8,222 nt of DNA from Bacteroidota bacterium (GCA_028876035.1 JAGWTK010000162.1:1-8222), one strand, 5' to 3'; counted from the stretch's first letter, positions 1 to 6,538 are shown. Program-made: numbers and translations. The notes: generated from the letters alone by a model not told the origin.

Positions 1-369
1 GATGATGCACGTCGTATCTGGGTACGTCTTACGCCTGAAGAATGGGTTCGACAAAATTTTGTACAATACCTGATCCAGGTGTGCAAATATCCTGCTCCCT
101 ATATCGCCATGGAAAAGCGTATTCAAATCGGGGATGTGAAGAAGCGGTTTGATGTGCTGGTGTACAATCGTGCCGTGCGTCCCTGGCTCATGATAGAATG
201 CAAATCGAAAGAAGTGCCCATCACAAAGAAAACACTCAACCAGGTGCTCAATTATAACATTGCTGTTCCTGTTCCTTACCTCATTATTACCAACGGAGAC
301 TTTACGTTTGGCTTTCACCGGGTGGATAATGATTTCAGGGAGATGACCAGGATGCCGGAGTATGAGTAA
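1..369 (+). CDS. HsdR N-terminal domain (HSDR_N_2) protein, 5' end missing
   Basis: The reading frame is open from base 1 to the TAA at 367-369, so the gene starts before the window; 122 codons are visible. The pattern fits the stand-alone 'type I restriction enzyme R protein N-terminal domain' family common in Bacteroidota, a PD-(D/E)xK nuclease-like fold. The start RRIWVRLTPEEWVRQNF matches the family opening. A Glu (112-114) lies in AMEKRI, the Asp (151-153) in KKRFDVLVY, and the Glu and Lys of the ECK motif are at 196-198 and 202-204. The conserved tail QVLNYNIAVPVPYLIITNG follows. The catalytic set therefore looks intact, but no helicase or methylase domain is attached and the usual length is only about 150 aa, so it is not a complete restriction enzyme. 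The role in the cell is unknown; DNA binding or cleavage is inferred from the fold. An internal GTG at 79 is not a convincing start because conserved sequence lies upstream of it. Confidence 0.85.
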   Translation, partial: DDARRIWVRLTPEEWVRQNFVQYLIQVCKYPAPYIAMEKRIQIGDVKKRFDVLVYNRAVRPWLMIECKSKEVPITKKTLNQVLNYNIAVPVPYLIITNGDFTFGFHRVDNDFREMTRMPEYE

Positions 370-406
370 CGTTGGGTACTTAGTACTTAGTACCGAGTAC
401 TGAGAC

Positions 407-521
407 TGTCCATTCTTTGCTGGCAGCTTGCTAAGATTTATTTAAAAGCAATAGTCTCTGGTTTATCCTTAGAAAAAACGTGCACAATCTCTGGGCATTA
501 GGTGCGAAAAGATCTTTGTAC
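407..521 (+). repeat. 115-bp direct repeat, copy 1
   Basis: This copy opens with TGTCCATTCTTTGCTGGCAG and ends at CTTTGTAC. It aligns to the copy at 542-656 with no gaps and 3 substitutions (ctaaG/ctaaA, agCaa/agAaa, gcaCaat/gcaAaat). TTGCT and AGCAA inside it can pair around an AT-rich loop; this pairing exists only in copy 1. A TCTCTGG heptamer occurs twice within the unit. Confidence 0.9.
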
Positions 522-541
522 GAAGTACTAAGTACTGGGAA

Positions 542-656
542 TGTCCATTCTTTGCTGGCAGCTTGCTAAAATTTATTTAAAAGAAATAGTCTCTGGTTTA
601 TCCTTAGAAAAAACGTGCAAAATCTCTGGGCATTAGGTGCGAAAAGATCTTTGTAC
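542..656 (+). repeat. 115-bp direct repeat, copy 2
   Basis: This is the second copy, displaced exactly 135 bp from the first. Weaker similarity (about 16 of 20 positions) continues past the unit into the GTAC heptad cluster, as expected if the duplication arose by recombination between the clusters. Substitutions in this copy remove the small TTGCT/AGCAA pairing and the longer CTAAG/CTTAG pairing seen in copy 1. Confidence 0.9.
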
Positions 657-694
657 TAAGTACTGAGTACTTGGTACCCTTCCCCAATAGCACA

Positions 695-1723
695 TCATTC
701 CTCCCACCACACTTCCTCCGGATACTTTTCTCCAACAATCACTGGCTCACCAATTTTCGGTGTTGTAAGCGGCAATCCGAGTTCATTTGCTTTTACAGTG
801 AGTCGTTTGATAGGTTCATTCCAGGCATGAAGGGATAAAGTAAATTTGGCCCAATGCACCGGCATGAGGCGTTTTGCTTTCAAATCGATGGCGGCCTGTG
901 CAGTCTGCTCCGGCATCATGTGGATATAGGGCCAGTGTTGGTTGTATTGTCCGCATTCGAGTAACGCAAGATCGAAAGAACCGAATTTGTTTCCTATCTC
1001 AGCAAAGTGTCCGTCGTAACCCGAGTCACCCCCGAGAAACAAACGGTATCCGCCCGTATTGAGGACAAAGCCCGCCCATAATGTTTTCCCCCTGCTAAGT
1101 CCGCGTCCTGAAAAATGTCGTCCAGGCGTTGCCGTTAGCTGCAGTCCGGCAATTTGGGCCGTCTCCCACCAGTCAAGTTCGGCAATGTTGTTTTTGTCGT
1201 AGCCCCAATATTCAAAATGCGACCCTGTGCCAAGTGTTGTTACTACTTTTTTAACGGAGCTGCGAAGTGAGCGTATAACGCCGTAATCGAGGTGGTCGTA
1301 ATGATCGTGGGTTTGCACCAGGATATCAATGGGTGGAAGGTCGGCTGTAGTATACACATTTGAACCGGGATATGCTTTCACCATAAAAGAGAAGGGTGCT
1401 GCATAACCACTGAACACGGGGTCTACCAGGATATGCAGTCCGTTTACTTTTAAGAGGTAGGAAGAATGTCCAAACCATACAATAACCGGTGGGCCATCAG
1501 GCAAAGTTTTCAGATTGCTGCGAACACTGGGTAGGGGTTGAGCAGGTTTAGATTCTTTCGATTTATTGGACCAGGCCCGGAGGGTTTTCCAGAAGGAACT
1601 GTCCTCTGCCATTACGGGAGTAGTACTGAGATTTTGAAAACTTCCATTGCGATAGTTGGCGGACTTTTGTATGCGTGCAAGCCGTTCACCGGCGGGGTTT
1701 TGTCCAAATACTTTTGGGATCAT
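695..1723 (-). CDS. MBL-fold metallo-hydrolase, NAPE-PLD/UlaG-like
   Basis: This 342-aa protein is a metallo-beta-lactamase-fold hydrolase close to the NAPE-hydrolysing phospholipase D group. The metal site is complete: H139-x-H141-x-D143-H144 in THDHYDHLD, H203 in PGRHFSGRG, D233 in GGDSGYD and H290 in PVHW; H268 in YIHMMPEQ corresponds to another conserved His of NAPE-PLD. The N-terminal GERLARI...NYRNGSFQNL segment is typical of bacterial members. No signal peptide is evident, so it is probably cytoplasmic. Bacterial members are annotated from phospholipase D-like to generic hydrolases, so the substrate cannot be given. The ATG at 1721-1723 is chosen because the frame closes shortly upstream and the family N-terminus begins there; no clear ribosome site is visible. 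The gene is divergent from the amino acid permease and ends beside the composite repeat. Confidence 0.9.
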   Translation of the reverse strand: MIPKVFGQNPAGERLARIQKSANYRNGSFQNLSTTPVMAEDSSFWKTLRAWSNKSKESKPAQPLPSVRSNLKTLPDGPPVIVWFGHSSYLLKVNGLHILVDPVFSGYAAPFSFMVKAYPGSNVYTTADLPPIDILVQTHDHYDHLDYGVIRSLRSSVKKVVTTLGTGSHFEYWGYDKNNIAELDWWETAQIAGLQLTATPGRHFSGRGLSRGKTLWAGFVLNTGGYRLFLGGDSGYDGHFAEIGNKFGSFDLALLECGQYNQHWPYIHMMPEQTAQAAIDLKAKRLMPVHWAKFTLSLHAWNEPIKRLTVKANELGLPLTTPKIGEPVIVGEKYPEEVWWEE

Positions 1724-1809
1724 GGTCTGATTTGTCGTGTATATTCGGTAAAATTACCAATAGGAGCAGCTGGAATCGCATGAATGGGATAACATGTTAA
1801 TACCTTTAA
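1724..1809. promoter_or_regulatory. Divergent intergenic region with short dyads
   Basis: These 86 bp separate the divergent hydrolase and permease genes. They hold an imperfect dyad GGTAAAATTACC (1747-1758) and a perfect 10-bp palindrome TAACATGTTA (1790-1799), either of which could be an operator. On the minus strand TAATTTTA (1756-1749) is a 7/8 match to the Bacteroidota -7 box TAnnTTTG and would give a leader of about 20 nt for the hydrolase, but no good -33 element is evident. On the plus strand TACCTTTA (1801-1808) also matches 7/8, yet it lies too close to the TTG start to serve it. Confidence 0.3.
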
Positions 1810-3114
1810 TTGTTGAAAAGAAAAATTACAGTTTATACCGCTGCCGCCATTGTTGTGGCCAACATGATTGGAACCGGGGTTTTTACCAGTTTGGGTTTTC
1901 AATTGAACAGCGTGCACAACAGCTATACCATCATTCTCCTCTGGCTTTCCGGTGGTATTCTCTCCCTGTTCGGTGCCTTCGCGTATGCGGAGCTTGGCAC
2001 TCATTTTAGTGAATCCGGTGGAGACTATATTTATCTGTCCCGAATTTTCCACCCGATGTTAGGGTATTTGTCTGCCTGGGCCGGTCTTACCGTCGGATTC
2101 TCGGCGCCCGTTGCACTCGCGTCGATGGCGCTCACCAAATACCTTGCACCGTTTGGATTACAGGACAGTCGCTGGCTGGCAACGGCCGTCATCATTGGTA
2201 TTGGCCTGATGCACAGTTTTACGATCAGGCATAGCAGTCGTTTTCAGAATTTATCGACTTTATTAAAGATTGTTTTTATCGTAGTGTTGATTGTCGCAGG
2301 TGCTTGGATGGGCAATGCCGGCGTAGATGCTTTTGATTTTAGTAAGGGATGGCAGCAAGAAATTGCAACGCCGGGATTTGCAGTATCTATGATTTATGTT
2401 GGTTTCGCGTACACCGGCTGGAACGCGGCGGCTTATGTGGTAGATGAAATTGAGCACCCGGAAAGGCATCTTCCCCGGGCACTGATAGGAAGTACATTGT
2501 TTGTGGCCATTGTGTATGTGTTGTTCCAGCTCGTTTTACTGAAACATGCTTCGGCGGAGGCCTTGGCGGGTAAAGAAGAGGTTTCGTTCATTGCCTTTAA
2601 CAACCTGTTTGGTTCAGCGGGCGGGAAGTGGGTGAGTATCTTTATTGCATTGCAGTTGATTGCTACTGTTAGTTCCTACCTCTGGGTGGGCCCGCGGGTG
2701 ACCCACGCAATGGCAAAGGAATTCAGGCTGTGGAAACCATTTGCTGCAGTAAATGCACACCATATTCCGGTAAGGGCTGTTTGGCTGCATGTGGTCATTA
2801 GTGTTTTACTGGCACTGTCTGGTTCTTTTGAAAGGATATTGTTGTATGCAGGATTTGTTTTACAGCTGATGGCATCGCTGACCGTGGCCACCAGTTTGTT
2901 TATGCCCGAGGCAACCGGGAAGCGCTTTCGTTCGCCGTTTAAACCCGTTCTTCAAATCATATTCCTGCTTTTCAATGCCTGGGTATTGGTGTTTACTTTT
3001 TATGATCGGCCGTTGGAAAGCATGATGGGTATATTGATTTTGGCACTGGGGGCAGTCGTCTATTATTTTGATGCGCCGGTTGCTGCAAAAAAAGAGACCA
3101 GCGTCCGGCCGTAG
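1810..3114 (+). CDS. APC-family amino acid permease
   Basis: This 434-aa integral inner-membrane transporter belongs to the amino acid-polyamine-organocation superfamily and would move amino acids, perhaps by proton symport or exchange; the substrate cannot be read from the sequence. About 12 hydrophobic segments are visible. TM1 contains the substrate-binding glycine motif in ANMIGTGVF (residues ~18-26), followed by YAELG at the end of TM2. The segment FAYTGWNAAAYVVDEIEHPERHLPRAL is the typical TM6 to loop signature of LAT/SLC7-like bacterial permeases. Length is normal for the family. The frame is closed by TAA immediately upstream (1807-1809), so translation probably begins at TTG 1810 or TTG 1813; the next in-frame ATG (1864) lies inside TM1 and would break it. 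No Shine-Dalgarno site is seen. Confidence 0.88.
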   Translation: MLKRKITVYTAAAIVVANMIGTGVFTSLGFQLNSVHNSYTIILLWLSGGILSLFGAFAYAELGTHFSESGGDYIYLSRIFHPMLGYLSAWAGLTVGFSAPVALASMALTKYLAPFGLQDSRWLATAVIIGIGLMHSFTIRHSSRFQNLSTLLKIVFIVVLIVAGAWMGNAGVDAFDFSKGWQQEIATPGFAVSMIYVGFAYTGWNAAAYVVDEIEHPERHLPRALIGSTLFVAIVYVLFQLVLLKHASAEALAGKEEVSFIAFNNLFGSAGGKWVSIFIALQLIATVSSYLWVGPRVTHAMAKEFRLWKPFAAVNAHHIPVRAVWLHVVISVLLALSGSFERILLYAGFVLQLMASLTVATSLFMPEATGKRFRSPFKPVLQIIFLLFNAWVLVFTFYDRPLESMMGILILALGAVVYYFDAPVAAKKETSVRP

Positions 3115-3190
3115 CGAATGCTCCCTTCAAATCATCCGCCGCTTTTTTTGCTGTGCTGTATCTTTTCTAAAAATTTACCGCTTTTGGGTA

Positions 3191-3222
3191 TTGACCAGGG
3201 GCAGGACCATGTAGTACCTTTC
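3191..3222 (+). promoter_or_regulatory. Weak candidate Bacteroidota promoter
   Basis: TTG (3191-3193), a 21-bp gap, then TACCTTTC (3215-3222), which is 7/8 to TAnnTTTG. It would start RNA near 3229 and give a leader of about 200 nt containing the dyads at 3309-3355. This is a pattern match only. Confidence 0.22.
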
Positions 3223-3308
3223 CCTTGTATTAATACCACCCTCAACCCTGCCAAGGTTAAGTCTTCTTTGCTGGCATTTCTTCTATTTTTTCCAGGATGT
3301 AGCACCTG

Positions 3309-3355
3309 TACCAATTGGTAACGCATCGCTTTGCGATGGCAAGCGATCGTTTGCC
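3309..3355. promoter_or_regulatory. Three consecutive dyad symmetries before the 751-aa gene
   Basis: TACCAATTGGTA (3309-3320) is a perfect 12-bp palindrome. CATCGC-ttt-GCGATG (3324-3338) is a perfect 6-bp hairpin with a 3-nt loop. GGCAAGCGATCGTTTGCC (3338-3355) is an 18-bp palindrome with a single G-T exception. They lie end to end, 75-120 bp before the start codon. They could be operators, an RNA leader structure, or a termination or attenuation site; no poly-T follows, so simple termination is less likely. Confidence 0.5.
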
Positions 3356-3429
3356 AGGCGAAGTCGTGTAGATGCGTGCGCGGAGACAGCCGAAAATCCG
3401 ATCAAGAGTAGGCACCAAATCAATTTGCA

Positions 3430-5685
3430 ATGGACACTATAAATAAGCTTTCCCTCACCGTTAATTTTGAAAAGACACCGCAGCCGGAAGTCCGCCTGCT
3501 CGGATTCCTGTTCTGGTGCAATGGTATTTTTATACAACGCCAGTACGTGAATAAGAATTTACTGGAGTTTAATCTGGCCGACAGCAAAAGCAGCCGCCAG
3601 GGAGGATTCCAGGCGAATGAAGTAAGAGTGCTGATTGTGCCGGAGACTGATAAGTCCATTCAGAAAATTACCAGCATGGACGCCCTAGAACCATATAAGC
3701 CTTACGAACCTGTACTCGCCCGCGATGCAAAAGGGAATTTTTCCATTCTGGCGATTCCTGCATCCGTCGCGCAATTCTGGCCAGTTTGCCAGTGCAGGGT
3801 TACCGGCAAAGTGTCGAAATGGTTTCATGCAGGTAATGTTTGGACCGATCGGGCAGTATGCCGTGCACGTGTGCATATTTGTGAAGTGGACCCGATTTTT
3901 TACTGGATATACCGTATTCCCGATCATATCATCGCCAAAGTGCCGGATGCCATCCTGAATCCAAAAGAAATCGTTCGATTTCCGATCCCTATGCCCGATC
4001 CACCTCCCCTCGATCTTCGGTCGTTAGCACTAACGGAACCGCAGGAAAAAGTATTTGTATCGGCTTCTGCGGAAGAAAAACAAATGGAAGCTGCGGCTGC
4101 TTTGCCGGAACTTGGATTTGAGATTCGTAAGGATCTTGCTTCCGGCAATCTCCACCTGATCAGGCAAACCATTGCGAAGAACTACGCATTGTTTCATCCC
4201 TGGTTTTGTTTGTTTCCCTGGTGGTGGCCATGGTTTTACCGTTGCACGGAGCGAAAGATCGTATATACCGACGCGAATGGCCGGTTCGACACCAATATCG
4301 ATTATTGCTGTTTCGGGGATAAGCCCGATGTATACCTGTGGATTGAATACCTGGTCAACGGGGTTTGGACGACCGTTTATAATCCTCCGATTCCATGCAA
4401 TACCCTTTGGGATTATGCCTGCGGTACGAATATCAATATTCATATTACCGATCCAAGGGTGCCCGGAGACTGTTGCTGTAACTGTCCGCTTCCCGGCGAA
4501 CTCGTATTCATCCGCAGTATCGGCAGTACCAGTGTGTCGCATATCAATCAACAAAGTTATTTGCAGGCGCCTCCGGGTCAAACGGTGTCGTATAACCGCA
4601 TCGGATTGACAGATGCAGGTGCGATAGGTGATGGTATATTCACCACCACGGTGGGTGATTACAAGCGGCCATTTGGTGGTGGATTGAATTTTTATATGGG
4701 ATTTGGGAGTGATCTGCCGAACACCGGCATCTATTATTATCGCTGGAAGTACCGCAAAGTAGCCAATGCCGATCTAACCCCCGTGTCCGGAACGGTTCAT
4801 CATTTATCTGCACCTGAAATGAAGGGGTACGATTTTGAATACACCGATTCTAACGGTGATCAGCAGATCGGGCATAACAGCGTGAAGCTGGGGCCGTTCA
4901 CCGTGGGCAGCAACGACGATTTATTTATTATTCCGCCATCTAACCCGGCAATGGCCCCGTTCAATGCAACGGAGAGCGATCCGCAATGGTTCGAGCGAAC
5001 ACACAATACGCATACGGCGGGCTTCGATTCATCTTCCCTGAAGAATGGCGCAGTAGCAGGTGGCGATGGATTGTATGCGTTTTATCTCGAGCTGTTCGAT
5101 AAAAACGGTAACCTGCTGAGCAATATTCCAAAGACGACATTCAAAGTGCCAGATTTCAACGATGCCAACAACAGCGTAAATGCGCCGGATATGTTGCTGG
5201 ATGGCGCTACTGCTGCAACTGCGGATGCGTTCAGGATGCTGGTGCGGGTCGATAACAGTCATTGCCAGTCGAATTTGTACACTATTAAGGTGAACGGTGC
5301 GCCGGCAGCTACTGACTGCTGCGGTTTTGTGAAATACAAGCCGGGTAATGTAGAAGCAGACCTCGAAATAACCTTCCTGGCAAGCCATCCGAATAATTTT
5401 GGTGCTTTTTCCTTTGGTGTTACGAGGGGCACCTGCGGCGCCGTATCTGCAGCGGGCGCTTCAGGATTGGTAATCGACAGCGCTGACGGTTACACCATGA
5501 GCGGTGGGTTGTACGACAAGCACTTTACGCCCGCGCAATTATTGGAAACCTGTTATGCAGGCGGAACGGGCAAGGCCGCCTTTGCGGAGACATTGTCGGT
5601 GATTGCCATGGCAACAGACGGTACATTCCGTCAGTCTTCTAAAGATGCGCCCTACCGGGTAGCGGCCTTTGCACTGGAGCCATGA
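3430..5685 (+). CDS. Unrecognised 751-aa Cys/Trp-rich multi-domain beta protein
   Basis: I do not recognise a named function. Residues ~1-115 look like a beta-rich domain (LTVNFEK...VRVLIVPETD). Residues ~120-154 (CQCRVTGKV...CRARVHICEVDP) and ~276-341 (KIVYTDANGRFDTNIDYCC...NINIHITDPRV) together read like one transthyretin/carboxypeptidase-regulatory-like sandwich, split by an insertion with IPDHIIAKVPD (163-173), a Pro-rich stretch (~187-198) and a Trp-rich knot (HPWFCLFPWWWPWFYRC, 256-272). Fifteen of 20 Cys lie in the N-terminal half, including CCCNC at 348-352. The C-terminal ~400 residues are Gly/Asn/Thr-rich and beta-like, with CC at 630-631. No signal peptide, lipobox or C-terminal sorting tail is apparent, although the composition looks extracellular. 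ATG 3430 is the only start after the upstream TAG. A hairpin follows the stop, and two small genes lie downstream on the same strand. A structural, adhesive or export-linked role is conceivable but unproven. Confidence 0.85.
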   Translation: MDTINKLSLTVNFEKTPQPEVRLLGFLFWCNGIFIQRQYVNKNLLEFNLADSKSSRQGGFQANEVRVLIVPETDKSIQKITSMDALEPYKPYEPVLARDAKGNFSILAIPASVAQFWPVCQCRVTGKVSKWFHAGNVWTDRAVCRARVHICEVDPIFYWIYRIPDHIIAKVPDAILNPKEIVRFPIPMPDPPPLDLRSLALTEPQEKVFVSASAEEKQMEAAAALPELGFEIRKDLASGNLHLIRQTIAKNYALFHPWFCLFPWWWPWFYRCTERKIVYTDANGRFDTNIDYCCFGDKPDVYLWIEYLVNGVWTTVYNPPIPCNTLWDYACGTNINIHITDPRVPGDCCCNCPLPGELVFIRSIGSTSVSHINQQSYLQAPPGQTVSYNRIGLTDAGAIGDGIFTTTVGDYKRPFGGGLNFYMGFGSDLPNTGIYYYRWKYRKVANADLTPVSGTVHHLSAPEMKGYDFEYTDSNGDQQIGHNSVKLGPFTVGSNDDLFIIPPSNPAMAPFNATESDPQWFERTHNTHTAGFDSSSLKNGAVAGGDGLYAFYLELFDKNGNLLSNIPKTTFKVPDFNDANNSVNAPDMLLDGATAATADAFRMLVRVDNSHCQSNLYTIKVNGAPAATDCCGFVKYKPGNVEADLEITFLASHPNNFGAFSFGVTRGTCGAVSAAGASGLVIDSADGYTMSGGLYDKHFTPAQLLETCYAGGTGKAAFAETLSVIAMATDGTFRQSSKDAPYRVAAFALEP

Positions 5686-5716
5686 GCAATGGATGATTGT
5701 TATTAGCGTTTGCGCC

Positions 5717-5754
5717 AATAGGAATCTGCCCGAAACAACGGGCGGATTCCTATT
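5717..5754 (+). terminator. Strong hairpin after the 751-aa gene
   Basis: A 16-bp stem, arms 5717-5732 and 5739-5754, encloses the 6-nt loop AAACAA; the only imperfection is one T-G pair. It begins 31 bp after the stop codon. The following bases (ATTTCC) are only weakly T-rich, so it may terminate partially, stabilise the 3' end, or separate expression of the large gene from the two small genes. The arms start with AATAGGAATC, and the stem is near symmetric, so it could act in both directions. Confidence 0.7.
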
Positions 5755-5772
5755 ATTTCCACACGGAGCGTT

Positions 5773-6108
5773 ATGAAAAAAATTGCGTTTATGGATGACC
5801 GGTATATTCTTTTGTCGGCCTTAGCCGTATGGCGAATCAGTCACCTTGTGTCGCTGGAAGATGGCCCGTTTGAGATTGTTTATCGGCTGCGGCGGCGAAT
5901 GGGGGCGGGTTTTTGGGGAAAGCTGATGGATTGTTTCTATTGCAGTAGTGTTTGGGTAGCTTTTCCATTCGGATGCTGGTTAGGCAACGGCTGGAAGGAG
6001 AAGCTGCTTACCTGGGTGGCGCTCTCTGGAGCGGCCTGCCTGGCGGAGCAGTTGACGGATAGAAAGGAAAAAGCTCCGGTGCAGTCCAATTATTTCAAGG
6101 AGGATTAA
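5773..6108 (+). CDS. DUF1360-like small membrane protein
   Basis: This 111-aa protein resembles the DUF1360 family (about 115 aa, function unknown; Bacillus YjcA is a member). The family pattern is visible: an opening hydrophobic helix with LAVWRISHLVSLEDGPFEIVYRLRRR (17-42), then the DCFYCSSVWVA motif with C54, C57 and W61, then two hydrophobic segments (~60-71 and ~77-93) and a charged tail. The CxxCxxxW motif may bind metal or be redox-active; this is inference. It probably sits in the inner membrane. ATG 5773 has GGAG at 5765-5768, a short spacing of 4 nt; ATG 5791 is an alternative. The gene lies behind the hairpin after the 751-aa gene and 10 bp before the 82-aa gene, suggesting an operon with the latter. 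Confidence 0.75.
   Translation: MKKIAFMDDRYILLSALAVWRISHLVSLEDGPFEIVYRLRRRMGAGFWGKLMDCFYCSSVWVAFPFGCWLGNGWKEKLLTWVALSGAACLAEQLTDRKEKAPVQSNYFKED
6097..6103 (+). promoter_or_regulatory. Ribosome binding site AAGGAGG inside the end of the DUF1360-like gene
   Basis: AAGGAGG is a full Shine-Dalgarno match, unusual for Bacteroidota, embedded in the last codons of the preceding gene. It lies 15 nt before the ATG at 6119, longer than the usual 5-9 nt. It supports translation of the 82-aa frame and coupling to the gene before it. Confidence 0.5.
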
Positions 6109-6118
6109 AACCAACTTT

Positions 6119-6367
6119 ATGTGTAATTGTGCATCAAAACGGCAGGATTTTTCTATTGTCCAATCGGTTGATTCATCAAATCAGCGGGTGGTGGAAGCCC
6201 GCACCTGGCCGGAAATAACGTTTATGTATACCGGGCAAACTGCAATGACGGCGGTAGGAAGGGCCACGGGGCGATCGTACCGTTTTCGCTGGCCGGGAGA
6301 CCGCCAGTCCGTCGATTTCCGGGACGTGCCGGGGATGGCCGGCGTGACGGTGTTGAGACGGGTATAG
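6119..6367 (+). CDS. Small CNC-start protein resembling phage-encoded proteins
   Basis: This 82-aa protein begins MCNCASKRQ (C2 and C4), has a variable stretch to ~residue 30, then a beta-rich module ITFMYTGQTAMTAVGRATG (33-51), GRSYRFRWPG (51-60) and VDFRDVPGMAGVTVL (65-79). From memory, this arrangement (F.YTG.T...V.G..TGR.YRF..PG....VD.RD...M..V..L) occurs in small proteins of phages and prophages of Proteobacteria, where the function is unknown. I could not search a database, so the link is an inference. There is no signal peptide or membrane segment; the paired Cys could bind metal. It follows the DUF1360-like gene by 10 bp, with AAGGAGG at 6097-6103 upstream. The start could not be moved upstream usefully. 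Confidence 0.7.
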   Translation: MCNCASKRQDFSIVQSVDSSNQRVVEARTWPEITFMYTGQTAMTAVGRATGRSYRFRWPGDRQSVDFRDVPGMAGVTVLRRV

Positions 6368-6538
6368 CCAGCAAAAAATAAGATGGCAGGATCTTTTGAT
6401 TGGGTGATCGCTGCATTTCGTATGGTGCGCGTTGTGCGTTGCCGGTAGAGTTATTTGTTGGTCAATTGTTTAGGAGAGAGATTTTTTAAAGGATCGCCTG
6501 CGGTATGCGGTGCGAATTGGCTTTTTGTGACAGCGGGA
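6368..6538. other. Plain non-coding stretch before the 13-bp repeat
   Basis: I see no gene of useful length here. A 21-codon ATG frame (6383-6448) has no support beyond being open. No terminator for the 82-aa gene is evident. Confidence 0.5.

Larger units (their letters stand above)
374..679. repeat. Composite intergenic repeat: two 115-bp copies between GTAC heptad clusters
   Basis: The element lies between two convergent stop codons. GTAC tetramers occur at exact 7-bp steps in three clusters: 376, 383, 390, 397; then 518, 525, 532; then 653, 660, 667, 674. Between the clusters sit two near-identical 115-bp units with a 135-bp period. The outer ends are inverted: GGGTAC opens the left side and GGTACCC closes the right, and the right cluster reverse-complemented resembles the left cluster. 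There is no long open frame. Position between convergent genes plus inverted ends resembles REP/BIME-like or MITE-like non-autonomous elements. The family is not one I can name. Confidence 0.8.
3115..3429. other. Non-coding stretch upstream of the 751-aa gene
   Basis: This 315-bp region follows the permease stop. I see no convincing gene. A 67-codon ATG frame (3118-3321) has low-complexity, unrelated-looking content. A T7 run near 3145 lacks a stem before it, so no clear permease terminator is seen. The right part carries a cluster of dyads listed separately. The stop TAG at 3409-3411 closes the downstream gene's frame and fixes its earliest start at 3430. Confidence 0.6.

Noticed and set aside
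407..656. Two direct repeats with a short spacer, considered as a CRISPR remnant
   Set aside because: The units are 115 bp with a repetitive GTAC spacer, far from the 25-40 bp repeats with unique spacers of a CRISPR array, and no cas gene is nearby.
1720..2052. 110-codon minus-strand frame overlapping the hydrolase start by 4 bp
   Set aside because: The overlap looks like an operon link, but the frame is antisense to the TM1-TM2 coding region of the permease and has no recognisable content.
3118..3321. 67-codon ATG frame just after the permease stop
   Set aside because: It has no recognisable domain, no ribosome site and a composition typical of random translation; an overlapping antisense frame is equally long.
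4030..4581. 183-codon minus-strand frame inside the 751-aa gene
   Set aside because: It lies entirely antisense to a long, well-patterned plus-strand protein and shows no domain of its own.
6383..6448. 21-codon ATG frame after the 82-aa gene
   Set aside because: It is too short and has no ribosome site or recognisable feature.
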